Source of the DNA: Phascolarctos cinereus
Lineage: Eukaryota > Chordata > Mammalia > Diprotodontia > Phascolarctidae
NCBI RefSeq assembly: GCF_002099425.1
Contig: NW_018343982.1
Coordinates: 5,677,501 to 5,741,500 of the forward strand
Direction: 5' to 3'
Length of the DNA stretch: 64,000 nucleotides
Part shown: one piece after another, positions 24,440 to 62,860 of the stretch
How positions within the stretch are numbered: position 1 is the first letter of the stretch
Layout: each line of letters starts with the position of its first letter
Translations under genes and position numbers: made by a program
The notes under the pieces: generated by a model
What the model saw: only the letters and a program-made list of their open reading frames with translations
Told to the model about the DNA's origin: nothing
The model's database searches: none

Positions 24440-25020
24440 ATATATATCCTCAGAATGCTAAAAGCTCAGATTTGGAAGGGACCTCAGATTTCATCTAATC
24501 CAACCGTTGCCTGAACAGATTTCACCTCCCCTCACTAATAAGTGGTCAACTACCCTTGACTTGAAAGAACTTTGCCAAGGAGGAAACACTACTGCCTGAT
24601 GCAACTCTTTGCATCAGGCGCACTTTGAACGAGCTCAGATTCTTAAGAAGTGTTTCCTTATGTCAAACCTCAAGGTACCTTTTTGCAGCTTCCATCAGTC
24701 CCTCTTAGTTATGCTCTTTGGCGCCAAGCAGAACAAGTATGGCCCCTCTTTGATATGACAGCCCTGCAGATACTCAATGAGAGTTAACCACATTCTTCTC
24801 TAAGTCTTCTCTTCTCCAGGTTAAACATCCATCACTATTTCTTTTCGTTAGTCCTCATGGGGCATGATTTAGTGGCCATTCACCATTTTTGTTGCTTTGA
24901 AATGTGACCTAGATACTTCTTTATATACAGTTTAAGACCGCACTAAGTTTCTGGGCTTTCACATTATACTACTGAGTCACATTGAGTTTGCTGTCCACTA
25001 AAACCCAGATCTTTTTCATT
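24440..25020 (-). mobile_element. CR1/L3-type LINE 3' portion
   Basis: On the - strand it reads as the end of a CR1-class ORF and 3' UTR: TTTAGTGGACAGCAAACTC, then GTTTAACCTGGAGAAGAGAAG, then TTGTTCTGCTTGG, then GGAAACACTTC. This word order is typical of CR1 tails in amniotes. A second copy of most of it is in arm 1. Confidence 0.7.
24594..24619. repeat. Perfect short hairpin at the inner edge of arm 2
   Basis: GCCTGATGCAA and its exact reverse complement TTGCATCAGGC, separated by four bases. The same word, CCTGATGCAAAG, is the last sequence shared with arm 1. Confidence 0.85.
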
Positions 25021-25533
25021 TTAAAAAACGTTTTAATGATGTGTTTTATCTTTACATAACTAACATTTCCAGATTACCCTCGCTCTGTGAGTCTCTTGTA
25101 AAAAAGTAGCAAAGCTAACAATATGGTTACCTCATTTGTAGTGCCACTCAGTTCTCATTTCTTATACTTAAGAGAAATATATTTTCTCTCTCTCCCACCA
25201 CCCCACACTCCATTGAAAGAAAGGGAGAAAAGAAAAAAAAACATTTTTTGTAACAAATATGCATAGTCAAGCAAAACATATCACTTCATTGGCTGTAAGC
25301 AAATACATACACACACACACTCACACCCCTTTTAATCTGCCCACAATTCTCATTTTCCACGGAATTTGTTGAATCATTTGAAAATCCTGAAATAACATTT
25401 TACTTTAGTGTGCTGGCAAATTGTCACTGGAATGAAGTGAACCTATTAAAGCCAACATTTAACCTATCAAGAAAACAAAAAGTATTGTGGATCATCATGA
25501 TATAGATATGGTTTTGTTTAGATCAAAAAATGC
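24607..25533 (-). repeat. Arm 2 of the inverted repeat
   Basis: Partner of 22203-23120 in opposite orientation, with a spacer of about 1.49 kb. On its inner side the CR1/L3 homology continues without a break to about 24440, so this arm looks like the original locus. A perfect 11-bp stem hairpin (24594-24619) lies on its inner boundary. Confidence 0.9.
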
Positions 25534-25883
25534 CAATAAAATAATAGATATTATCTGTGGTCTTTTACAGTTTAAATGATATCCTAATTTTCCATTTTAT
25601 AATCAGTTTTTTTTCACAATTCTATTTGGCAATTAGTTGATTTCATTATCATGATTGAGCTGCTTGTTTTCATCAGCTTCCAAAACATAGTTTGCAGTTT
25701 AGTGTCATTACCTAGGAGATCTTCACAAAGATAGAACTTGATCTGATTTCATTTGAGAAACTGCTCTATTTAAGGATGTTGCCATCATTACTAGGACAAG
25801 AAGCTTTCTATGCTTGTATTCTTTAAGTTAGATTTTGTAATGACCTTAGTAGACATCTCCCATTTCTCTTTTTCTTGATACAG

Positions 25884-25910
25884 GTGACGAGGAATTGACA
25901 GTCTTGAAGC
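25884..25910 (+). other. ADD3: ADD3 5' UTR part of first coding exon
   Basis: The exon starts after the acceptor TTGATACAG (AG at 25882-25883) and carries 27 nt before the ATG. The start context is AGCATGA, with A at -3. The rest of the 5' UTR must come from one or more upstream noncoding exons, which I could not identify. Confidence 0.85.
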
Positions 25911-52814
<26,904 letters not shown>

Positions 52815-53499
52815 GTACCTCCTTTTTATTATAATGTGACATTGCACATTTAAAAGCCACATTTAAGTCAACCATTAATATACATTTGTAGATCAGCATT
52901 AGGGATTGACAGCAAACTGGACTTAAAAATTAAAAACTGAACTGGAAAAGGGTTGGATTAAAAAGAAAAGATGTAAAACCCGAATTCATCTCTCATTTTG
53001 TAGGTCCAAAAATTGCTCTGAGTTTGAAACATTTTGCAGTTTAAATGAGATCTGCTCTAGCAGGTATTCATGCAGTGCCCCATAGCCTGAGCTTTCCCTG
53101 AAGTGCTTCAGGCCTTCTTTCACCGTCGTGTCTGTCTGGGAATATTACCAGTGAGGGAGCAAGAGAATTTTTTTATTTTTCGAGCTGTGCTTCACTTGGT
53201 AATAAGATTATACTTTTTTATTATTATTTTTGACCACATCTTTTCTGTTTCTGTACCCACTGTTTCAGTGGATAGACAGTAACAGAATATGTAAATCTTT
53301 TTAGACTACATCCTACAGAACAGGTATACACTGGCACCTAATAGAAAAACAAAACTTTAAGCAAAGGTTGATTTGGAATCTTTTGCATTGTGTAAAATGG
53401 CCTCATCTGAAGTAACTTTGTTTGCCAAATATTTCATTTTAGTGAAATATAATTTTTGAAAACTTCCTTTTTTATTAGTTAGAAAACCCCTTATTTTTC

Positions 53500-53505
53500 A
53501 ATAAA
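53500..53505 (+). terminator. ADD3: Possible proximal polyadenylation signal AATAAA
   Basis: Canonical hexamer 0.69 kb after the stop, followed by T- and GT-rich sequence around 53555-53590. It could yield a short 3' UTR isoform. Confidence 0.4.
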
Positions 53506-53799
53506 GGGGATTTTGTACACCTAACATGGATAACTTAGTTTAACTCTGGCAAAACAAATTTTTGTATGTTGAGATGTTTGTATACCATTCAGTATAAAAG
53601 TGTTATAACCATTTAAGCCAATCTTTTATCAGTAGAGCCTATCTGAAAATGCTTTGGACTGAGTGTACTTAAATAGAATTCAAGAATCCAGGGGCTCAGG
53701 ATCAAAAGGATCATAGCACATAAAAATGAAACTGGATTCATGTTTAAAATCCTAGTAAATGTTTCTCTTGGTATTGCTAATGAATGAAAAATTAATCTC

Positions 53800-53859
53800 A
53801 ATAAATAACCAAATGAAAGGGGGAAATTGTTTAACAGAAAGTGAAATGTCAAGAATAAA
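53800..53859 (+). terminator. ADD3: Two further AATAAA hexamers
   Basis: Hexamers at 53800-53805 and 53854-53859. Either could be used, but downstream GT-rich support is weaker than at the other candidates. Confidence 0.25.
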
Positions 53860-54795
53860 ATGAGACGTTGGGTGAGAAAAGTCCCCTTTTGGGAATGCCT
53901 GGTATGGCGTATGCCTGTGCAGTATAGATCATGATTTCTTAAATTGGCATGAAAAATGTGCATTAAAACTTTTAAAATTCATGTCTCTGCCAAAAGCAAC
54001 TCTTTACTTGGTTGCATTTACATTTTATAAGGGTCAGATACTTCTGACTTATGTCCCATTGGACAGCACTAGAATAGGTGAGCATGGTGTATGCCAGCAG
54101 GGGAAACTACCACTTCTTCATTTTTATCGATTGTCTCATCTTTTCTGTTTTCTTCCTTTCTATTGTAAATAGAAGTCTAAATCTAAACTTAACATAGCAG
54201 TTTTTTCTTTCTATGAAAATTTGACTTCATGAATCCACCACAAATTAGTGACTGATCATTGTGATCCCCAAATGGCCAGTGGGCAAAATAATCCAAGGTA
54301 TTTCTGGAGGGTGAGTTGGCATGCAAAAAATCACGTTGATTATGGTGTGTTATGGGGCTGGTTCTGTTTTGACTGTATATGTGTGATGATGCCAAGTTAA
54401 AATGAATCCTGGAAACCATATTCTAGATATCACTAACTACTGGAATCAGTGTTTTTAATCTCTTAGTGAAAATTTTCAGTTTTGCTTAACTTTGTTTTTG
54501 AGGATTTTTGTTTATGTTCTACATCATTTGTGTTGTATTACAACATATGTAGAAACAGTAATCTGTGAACTATGCTTTTCATAACTTTTTTTAAACAAAG
54601 AATCTATCTAAATGAATACAATGTGCATAAGTATTTTTTAAATGCAACAGTGAGCTCTTTGCACCTTCTGCTAATGCCTCTATTGACTTGCTTTGGCATA
54701 AAGAATGAGCCAACCAACTCTGTGTCCTGTGGAAAAATATATAAATGTTATCTGAGATTGCTCCTAGATGTAATGCTAATTAATGTTAAATCACA

Positions 54796-54801
54796 AATAA
54801 A
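54796..54801 (+). terminator. ADD3: Distal polyadenylation signal AATAAA
   Basis: Canonical hexamer in the context CACAAATAAACAG, about 1.98 kb after the stop, at the end of the repeat-free block. Best candidate for the main ADD3 3' end. Confidence 0.7.
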
Positions 54802-57339
54802 CAGTATTTTAAATAGACCTTTCCAGTATCAGATGCCTTTAATTTTAAGGGTAGTCAACCTAGCAAAATGAATTTGTTGTCAGTTGGCTTTTATAAAAAC
54901 TTCGGTTAACTGGGATTAATATTTCTAGGAATTACTTTCTGATTATCTTTCAGTTAAACACAAACTCCTTTCTCTTTGAGTCATTATTGGTGAAACTTTT
55001 TCTAAGTTGTCTGATTCTCTTTCCCTGCCTAGGTAGGTTGTAGCTAGTAAGCATCATTTAAAGCCTAAGGCTCTTTCTCAAAGGTCTTTTTTTTAAACAT
55101 TATTTCTTATTGCCCAGGACCATTGGAATAGGAAACAGTGTTGATTGGTCCTGGAACCCGAGACACAGTCTAGAAACCACCTTTAAAAAAATAATTCTTT
55201 AAATGGGCTTATTTTCTTGTGATTTGCTAGGGGGAAAGTGCATTCAATTGAGGGTTCTGATTACCTGAGGTTTTTAACATACTTCATGAAAATTAAAGGT
55301 ATGCGAAAATGAATGTACTCATTTTTTTTAAACATAGCCAATTATTCCCTTGGCATCTAAATAACACTGCAGTGAAAAGCAATACCTCTGGTAAGCCACT
55401 CATTTCTAAACTTGCCTTTCCTTCAGCAGCAAAGACGACTCCTCAGCTCCCCACCCCTCTAGGCCATTCTGCTTTGAAGCCATTTCATTTAAAAATGTCC
55501 TATGACATTTGGAATGAAGCTATTTCCATTATGTGGAACTTGGGGGGGAACCCTCATTTTTTTTATTATTATTATTTATTGTCTGTAAAACTCAAAAAGC
55601 AATTTTATTCACAGAAACCAATGGAAATAATTTAGCCATCATATGACAACAGGAAGATATTATTTATTTTGCTGTTGTGTAGCATATAAATCAAAGAGAA
55701 GAGGGTTTCATGGTCAAAACTTGGGCCTCGTAAATAGTGAAAGAATTGTCTGCATATTAGCCACTAGAGGGTGCATTAAGTCTTGTCTTCTAATCCTGTT
55801 CCCTGGTCTCCTGGTCTTCACACAGCAGGAAACACTACTCTCCTCCCTACCCCACCCCACCCCCAATCTCCAACTCAACCCCTGCCTTGAATCAGCTTGG
55901 TTTGTGGTTAGATCATTCATGTTTGTTACAAAACAGAGCATTTCCAGGTTCTTGTGAGGGAAATGATTCTCATTTGCAGTTCAGCATTCTCTTCACTTGC
56001 AGGACTGTTAGGTGTACGGTGTTTTCTTTGACTTCTCTTTGTTTCACCAACATGGTTGCCACCAAAACCAGTTTACTGTAAATGCCAGTTCTAGCTACAC
56101 AGTTATCACTGGAAAAGTTGTCATAAATGGAAACTGGTGAGAAATCCCTCTCTTGAAACAGACTTTCTACGTTTCTCCGCTGAGCAGCATTCCCATTTTC
56201 ACACTTACTTCAATGACACCAAATGGCATTGGTATGGGTACTATTCTCCACTTTGGTACATAGTCTCCGAGAACTGCTAAGAATAAAAAAATGTATCACT
56301 CTGTCACCAGTGGTTCCGAACTTAGGCTGCTCTTCAGGTGACATACACACACAGTAGACCCTTACAAAAGGCAATATCACGTATTTTAGAAGTGAGGAAA
56401 GTACTTTGGGGTTAATTTTTGGATCTCTCCATATACCTAACACTGTTCTTTTTACATAGTAAGCACATAATGAAGGTTTAGATAAGGTTGAATTGAATTG
56501 AAACGAATTGACAAAAGCAAAAGACTGGCTTGCTTGTGAGCAGAGGATCTCAGGAGACAGATATAAGGAAAGTGAACTAATAATACATCACTCTTCTTGT
56601 CTCCAAGACACTTGTTTTGTTATCATCCTGGGTGTCTGTAAGCACCTAAACTCTTAAGTGCTTTGAGGAGGCAACATATGATCTAAAAGCTGATGTTAAC
56701 GTTCCCATTCAACCTGGAATTCCTTTCAGTTGAGGGGAATGTTGGCATCCAGAAGTTACCCTTGACTCGGAGGGAGGTGACAAATTATGAGGAAACTGAA
56801 GAACTACCAAATCAGACTGGCCTGTGGTGATAAGAACCTGGCTTCTCTTAGAATCCACATCACCATATGTAGAAGATAAAAGCAGCCTCTCTCCTGCTGC
56901 AGATAGAATTACAGGAAGAGTTTTTCTTTCTACCTGTGCAATTAAAATGGCATATGTTACATAAGACAATTTCTACCTCTTAATTGTGGGTCTAGGGTTC
57001 TAGGCCAAAGTAAAAGGAGACTTCACCCAAAAAGGTATTCCCCACCCAAATAAGTAAAGGCCAGACTAGTGCTAAAGTCCTCTGCTTACACCTTTATTTA
57101 AAGGAATCTTCTTAAACAGCCTGTACATTCCTCTGAGAAATGCTAGAAATTAAAACACAGCCAAGTCATTTGAAACTTTCACCAAGAATCAAAAACTAGT
57201 ATTTATTACTTCCAGAGCATATGACTGAAAGATGGCCATTAGGTGGCATTGGTGGGTTTGATTTGGTTTTAGCCAACTGACAAGCTACTTTTAAAAAGTC
57301 TTCGTGCCTTGGTAAATGGCTTGCCAGCTATATTCCAGA

Positions 57340-57420
57340 TCTGGATGGTTCCATGCACAGAGCTTAGTATGGTGCCTGGCACATAGGTATTTAATAAATG
57401 CTTGTTGACTGGCTGGCTGG
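57340..57420 (+). mobile_element. L2 3' tail fragment
   Basis: ATGGTGCCTGGCACATAGG followed by TATTTAATAAATGCTTGTTG is the L2 tail. Confidence 0.6.
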
Positions 57421-59589
57421 GAAAAGTTGTTTAGATGCCAACCATAACTTTACTATGGGTATGTATAGTAAAAGCTTTTAAGAGACATGGGTGATGGTCT
57501 GGCAAATGAATGCACGCTTATTAGTGCTTATCATGGCAAAGTTCTGGGGGTACAAATAAGTTCATCATTGATGTTGACTTGTACAGCCCATCAAACATGT
57601 GACCCAGATAGTCAAACACAGATACTTTAGCAGATTTAGAAGTTTATCTAGGTCTAACTTCTAAAGCAAACAACTTCCTGTTACATACCCACCCCTTTCT
57701 GCCCTTCTCATTATGTGCCACAATTCTGAATTAGACATACTCCCTGAGTTCAATAGCAGTTGACCATACATATTTATTGTTTTGAGATGGAATTATGCTA
57801 AATCTTATATAGGCTTTTATCAGTCTGGATAAGAATACTGCTTTGTTTCCTTGGATTTGGGGGCTACCAAGTACCAGGACTGAACACCTGGTGGCTTCAG
57901 GATATGTATAAATTAGATGTGCAGAAAAGAACACAGATTAAAGCTAAGATACTTTAGAAAGACTGACTTTTTAAAATCAAAGTAACACCAAGCGATTAAT
58001 AAATGAGATTCACATAAATAGTGCTCCTCCAATGGATTTCTTTTCAGTACTGAATCGATAAGTAACCTCAGATTATATTAGTGATTTAAATATTAATCAG
58101 CAGGATTTTGTGATGGATGGTAAAGGTAAAAAGAAGCCTTACCAGATGATAGTCCCAAGTTGTAGGAGGTGATCCAGTGGTTATGTGAGAGTCCTTTGGA
58201 CACTTCTTGGGTGAATGAAGATGCTGATTTGTTTATTGTTTGAGATCCCATTTATACTTCTCATGACCAACAGCTGCATTTTGATGATTGCATGTATATT
58301 TTCTTTGCCCTAGTGCAGAAAGGTAATACATGGGAAGACGGGTGGATATCAAGTCCTTTTTTTTGAACCTGTGTCATTTCAAGAGGGTTAAGTCTTTGTC
58401 CTGGAGCAATGGTGCAGGTTACTGATTAAGCTACTCCTTTGTCTCTAGATTTGAACAAGATTTATTGCTGCATAAACTACCTTTGGGCTTGTCATTCTCC
58501 CAGTCCAGTCATGATGCTGCCTGTGATTGTAAAGCCCCTTATTCTTTGTCCCAGACAACTCCTATCACAGATCCAAATACCAGCTCTATGTCAATCCCCA
58601 AGCCTTAAAATCAATGGCATCGATTTTATGAAGATACTTTAGCTGTGCACTGAAGAGTATCAGATTGCTGAGGAAGCCTTCTTCGATCCTTAAATTGTGC
58701 ATCTGAAATGGATAAACCAAGGCTAAGCTACTGTAATTTATTGGCCACTCCAAGATAGAGTAGACACCAGATGAGACACCAAGGAAATACAAAAAAAAGT
58801 TCCCAACCCCTTCACCCTCATTAGCGATTACAGGAAATACAAAGCTCAACTAGACCACGAACCAGATATTTCTCAACAGCCAGCTTAGTCTATGGCCCCG
58901 ATAGCAAAACAAATAATAATTTGGTCAGATTTCACAAACCAAAGAGTCAATTCAGGTCAATATATGGATTAGAGATTTCTGAGTATACCCCCAGGTTGCC
59001 AAAAGCAGTAACTCCCTAGCAGATGCAAATTGTAGTAAGGAGAGAGGTATGGTTATGAACTTCCAGAAGTGAGACAGCCTGTTCTGTGGACTCCCTTTAG
59101 GGTACTGTTTACTTCAACTTTTTCTGGGTAAGAGATATAATTGTTATATCACCTTGGACCCAAAGCAACAAAGAGTTGGATGGATTTTTAAACAGATTGT
59201 TTATAAACTAAATATTCTGACTGTTTAAAACTATGCTGCCCTCTCACATGAACAGTTCTTATCAAACCTCTAAGCACTTATTTCTTTATAATTGAGGGTC
59301 CTTAAAGATTCCTATTGTGGAGGAACTGACAGGAAGTAGTGTTTCTCTCTACAACTTGTTCCCTTCCTATTGGATAATATGGAATTCTACTCATGGGCAA
59401 GTGGTTAAACTTTAGCTTCAGCCGCCAAGATATCCTTGGTATTAACTGAAGAAAAAGTGATCGTGGTCAACTCATTGGTATATATTGTCAAACTCTTCCA
59501 AAGATCTTTACTGTGTGAACATACTGAGCCTAAATGTTTTTTTCTAGTTAATATATTTTGAAATTGTTGGCTTAAGCTTAAATCATTTA

Positions 59590-60145
59590 GGCAAAAATAA
59601 ATGAAAGTCTGTGTGATATGGAGCAAATCACTTACTTTTCAGAGCCTTGGTATCTTCACCTGTAAAATGAGAATAATAATCTCTGTCTTGCTTTCTGTAC
59701 CACTTTGTTTTGAGTATCAAATAAAATGATGGTAGTTAGATGACACAGTGGATAGAGTGCTGGACCTGAAGTCAGGAAGATTTGAGTTCAAATCCAACCT
59801 GAGACACTTGCTGGCTGTTTGACCCTGGGCAAGTCACTTTACCTCTTTTTATTTCAGTTTCCTCATCTGTAAAATGAGAATAGTAACAACACCCACTTCC
59901 CAGGGCTGTTGTGAGGATCAAATGAAATAATAATGGTAAAGCACTTGACACAGTGCTTTAGTAAGCACTATATAAATGTTAGCTATCACTATTATTGGAT
60001 CATAGTATTAGAGCAGGAGGAGACCCTTGACATCACCTGGTTCAATTCTCTTATTTTACATATGAGAAAACTGAGGCCCAGAATGGTTGTCATAGGTCAC
60101 ACTGGTGGTAAGTACTAGTCAAACCTAGGTCCTCGGACCCCCAGT
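59590..60145. mobile_element. Cluster of three MIR/MAR-type SINEs
   Basis: 59600-59725 (+, ATCTTCACCTGTAAAATG); 59730-59995 (+, near full length, GACACAGTGGATAGAGTGC to CACTATATAAATGTTAGC); 59998-60145 (-, CTGAGGCCCAGAATGG). Confidence 0.78.
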
Positions 60146-60164
60146 CCAGAACTCTTTCTAAACA

Positions 60165-60388
60165 ATCCATTTGTTGTTGTTCAGTCTTGTCTGACTCTCT
60201 ATGACCCCATTTGGGGTTTTCTTGGCCATTTCCTTCTCCAGCTTGTTTTACAGATGAGGAAACTGAGGGAAACAGGGTTAAGTGACTTGCCCAGGGTCAC
60301 ACAGCTAGTAAGTGTCTGAGGCTGGATTTGAACTCAGGTCTTCCTGACATCAGGCCCAGCACTCTATTCATTTCTCCACCTAGCATTA
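60165..60388 (-). mobile_element. MAR-type SINE, well preserved
   Basis: TTGTTGTTGTTCAGTCTTG, ACCCCATTTGGGGTTTTC, CCCAGGGTCACACAGC, GGTCTTCCTGACATCAGGC and CTCCACCTAGC. Close to the type consensus. Confidence 0.85.
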
Positions 60389-60887
60389 CTCCATACTCCC
60401 TCTTTTTGAATGTATGCAAAAGTACTTTGTAATCATAAATTGCTATATAAATGTCACATATTTTCCATGTTCCTTTAAAATATTGCAAATTTTAAAAAAT
60501 ATTTACACTTCCCCTCACTGAAATTATTCTGTATAGATGTATGTCCTAATAGTGACCTCGGGTTTTTTTTAACCTTTTGATTAATGTTGAGAGAGAACAG
60601 TGCTTCCATATTTAATAAAATTAGACTTGGGCATCTGTGTTTCAAGGTGCTGTCTGTGCAGTATGTAAACAGAAATTTCTGATTCTTAAGTCACTGTGAA
60701 CCAACTAATATTTTTTGAGACCTCAAACTTTACCAATACTGCCTGCCTGAAAAAAAAACACAATAGATTGATAAATAGAAAGACAGACTATGTTCTTTGG
60801 GAGTCATTTTCTTCCTAAAGATGTTAATCATAGATAACTTTACTCTAGTAAAGACACCAGCCTTCCTGTCAGAGGTCAGTGTAAGTC

Positions 60888-60945
60888 CTTCCAAGGAAGG
60901 AAGGAAGGAGGGAGTAGAGGGAGGGAAGGAAAGAAGGAATTTTCT
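60888..60945. repeat. (GGAA)n purine tract
   Basis: Imperfect GGAA/GGGA repeats. Confidence 0.92.
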
Positions 60946-61519
60946 TCCCTCTCTCCAAGGCCAGATGTATCTATTCCTTTATACTAGCATATCACAACGT
61001 ACAAAATTTAGTGGTATCAGAAATGGGGAAGCTTATAAATAATGGCTTCATTCACTGAATCCCTCTGGCCTTCTTAGAGATGCTACTGTGGGCTTTCTGA
61101 AGCCTGCCATCAAGTTAGGCAATAGAAACCTTGTACTTGGAACCACCAAAGTTGATCACCAAATCCCCAAAGCCAATAATTGACCCTAAATAGTTGTCTC
61201 CCTCTAATACCACCCTGCAATAAAGAAAAACTCTTCCCTGCTGTTCTCTGTTCTTTCCTCTTCCATGGTGTGTAGGTTATCAGACCTTCTGCTCTATCTT
61301 CTACTTCTCTGAAGCATCTTTCTCCATTACCACCTCTTCCTCATGCTCTACCCCATTCCACTCCATTGTGATGTATCTGGGTCAATGACAGTGGATGTCA
61401 AAGAAAAGCAGAGAAAAAAAATACATGGTGATTCTCAGGATAATGATCACAACTAAAATATAACTTGAAATTTGTCAGATATCAAAGTTACCAATGATTT
61501 CTTAGTTACCAAATTCAGT

Positions 61520-62860
61520 GGCCTTCTCTCATCTCTCTGCAGCTTTTGACACTGTTGATCACCCTCTCCTCTTTGACATACTCTTCTCTCTAGGTTTTTG
61601 AAAAATCACTCTTCTGGCTCTCCTCCTACCCTTCTGACCACTCATTCTCAGTCTCCTTTGCTGGATCCTCATCCATATCAGGTCCTCTAACTATAGGTGT
61701 CCCTCAGGGTTCTGTCGTGAGCCCCCTTCTCTTCTCCCTCTATCCTAGTTTACTTGGTGAGCTCAGTAGCTTCCATGATCTAATTACCATCTCTATGCAA
61801 TCTACAAGATTTTCAAATCTACCTATCCTGCCTCAACCTCTCTACCTCTAATCTCACATATCCAACATATCCAACTTCCTTTCAGACATCTTAACTGGAT
61901 ATCCAGTAAATATCTTACACTCAAAATGTCCAAAACCAAACTTATTATCTTTCTCCTAAGCCCTCCCCCTTCCCAACTTCCCTATTGCTGTTGAGGATGA
62001 CGCCATCGTCCTAGTCTCTCAAGCTCACAACCTAGATATCATCCTCAATTTCTCACCATATTTCACTCCCTATATCCAATCTGTTGCCAAGGCTTGTTGA
62101 TTTCACCTTTGCATCATCTCTTGAATATATATTTGCTCCTTTCTCTTCTCTGGTACTGCTGCAACCCTGGTGCAGGCCTAATCCCATCTTGCCTGAACTA
62201 TTGCAATACCCTGCTGGATGGATCTGCCTGCCTCAAGTTTCTGCCCACTGCTGTCATTCAGCCACTAAAGTCATTTTCCTAAAATACTGGTCTATCTACA
62301 TCATGCCCCCTATTCAATAAATGCTGGTAGTTCCCAATCACCTCTAGGTTCAAATACAAAATCCTCTGTTTGGCATTCAAAGCCTTTCAAAACTTAACCC
62401 TAACCTACCTGTGCAATCTTTTTACTCCTTTCCAGGTACTCTTTTGTTCAGTCACATGGGCCTCCTTGTTGTTCCACAAACAAGACACTCCATTTCTCCG
62501 CTTTAGGCATTTTCTCTGGCTGTCCTCCATGCCTGGGAATGCTTTCCTTCCTCATCTCCACCTATTGCCTACTCTGACTTGCTTTAAGGCCCAACAAAAA
62601 TCCCATCTTCTGTAAGAAGCCTTTCCCAACCACTTTTAATTCTAGTACCTTCCTCCTTAATTATTTCCTATTTGTTCTACATATACCTTGTTTGTACGTA
62701 TTTGTTTCCTTCTTGTTTCCCTCTATTAGGGTATGAGCTCCATGAGGGCAAGGAGTGTCTTTTATTCTTTTTGTATCCCCAGTGTTTAACATGTTGCCTG
62801 GCATGCAGTAGGTGCTTAATGAGTGTCTATTGGCTGACTGACTTCTTGTGTATCCGTCCC
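61520..62860 (+). mobile_element. Long L2 LINE (RT end to 3' tail)
   Basis: The longest L2 here, 1.3 kb. The start reads as the RT motif (GCTTTTGACACTGTTGATCA, the AFDTVDH block), then a block equivalent to GVPQGSV near 61700, then the normal 3' region to TGCAGTAGGTGCTTAATGAG. Many breaks; not coding. Confidence 0.88.

Larger units (their letters stand above)
1..25883 (+). other. Region 5' of the first coding exon, probably ADD3 intron 1
   Basis: No coding exon, CpG island, TATA-type promoter cluster or conserved reading frame seen. The sequence is AT-rich and about half is recognisable repeats (listed separately). Parts with nothing I can name: 1-480, 700-920, 4530-5330, 5760-6050, 9730-10070, 13200-13890, 14100-14800, 15940-16950, 17750-18500 and 18600-19010. 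In mammals ADD3 has a very long first intron after a noncoding exon, which fits; that this is intron rather than promoter is inference. Confidence 0.6.
52815..54820 (+). other. ADD3: ADD3 3' UTR (likely extent)
   Basis: About 2.0 kb from the stop codon to just past the AATAAA at 54796. The sequence is AT-rich, has no recognisable transposon and no splice signals that stand out, unlike the repeat-laden DNA around it. The end point is inferred from the strongest distal signal; the true cleavage site could lie 10-30 nt beyond it. Confidence 0.75.

Noticed and set aside
22394-25325. GT and AC tracts of the two arms as the cause of the inverted repeat signal
   Set aside because: The match extends over about 900 bp of non-repetitive sequence on both sides of the tracts.
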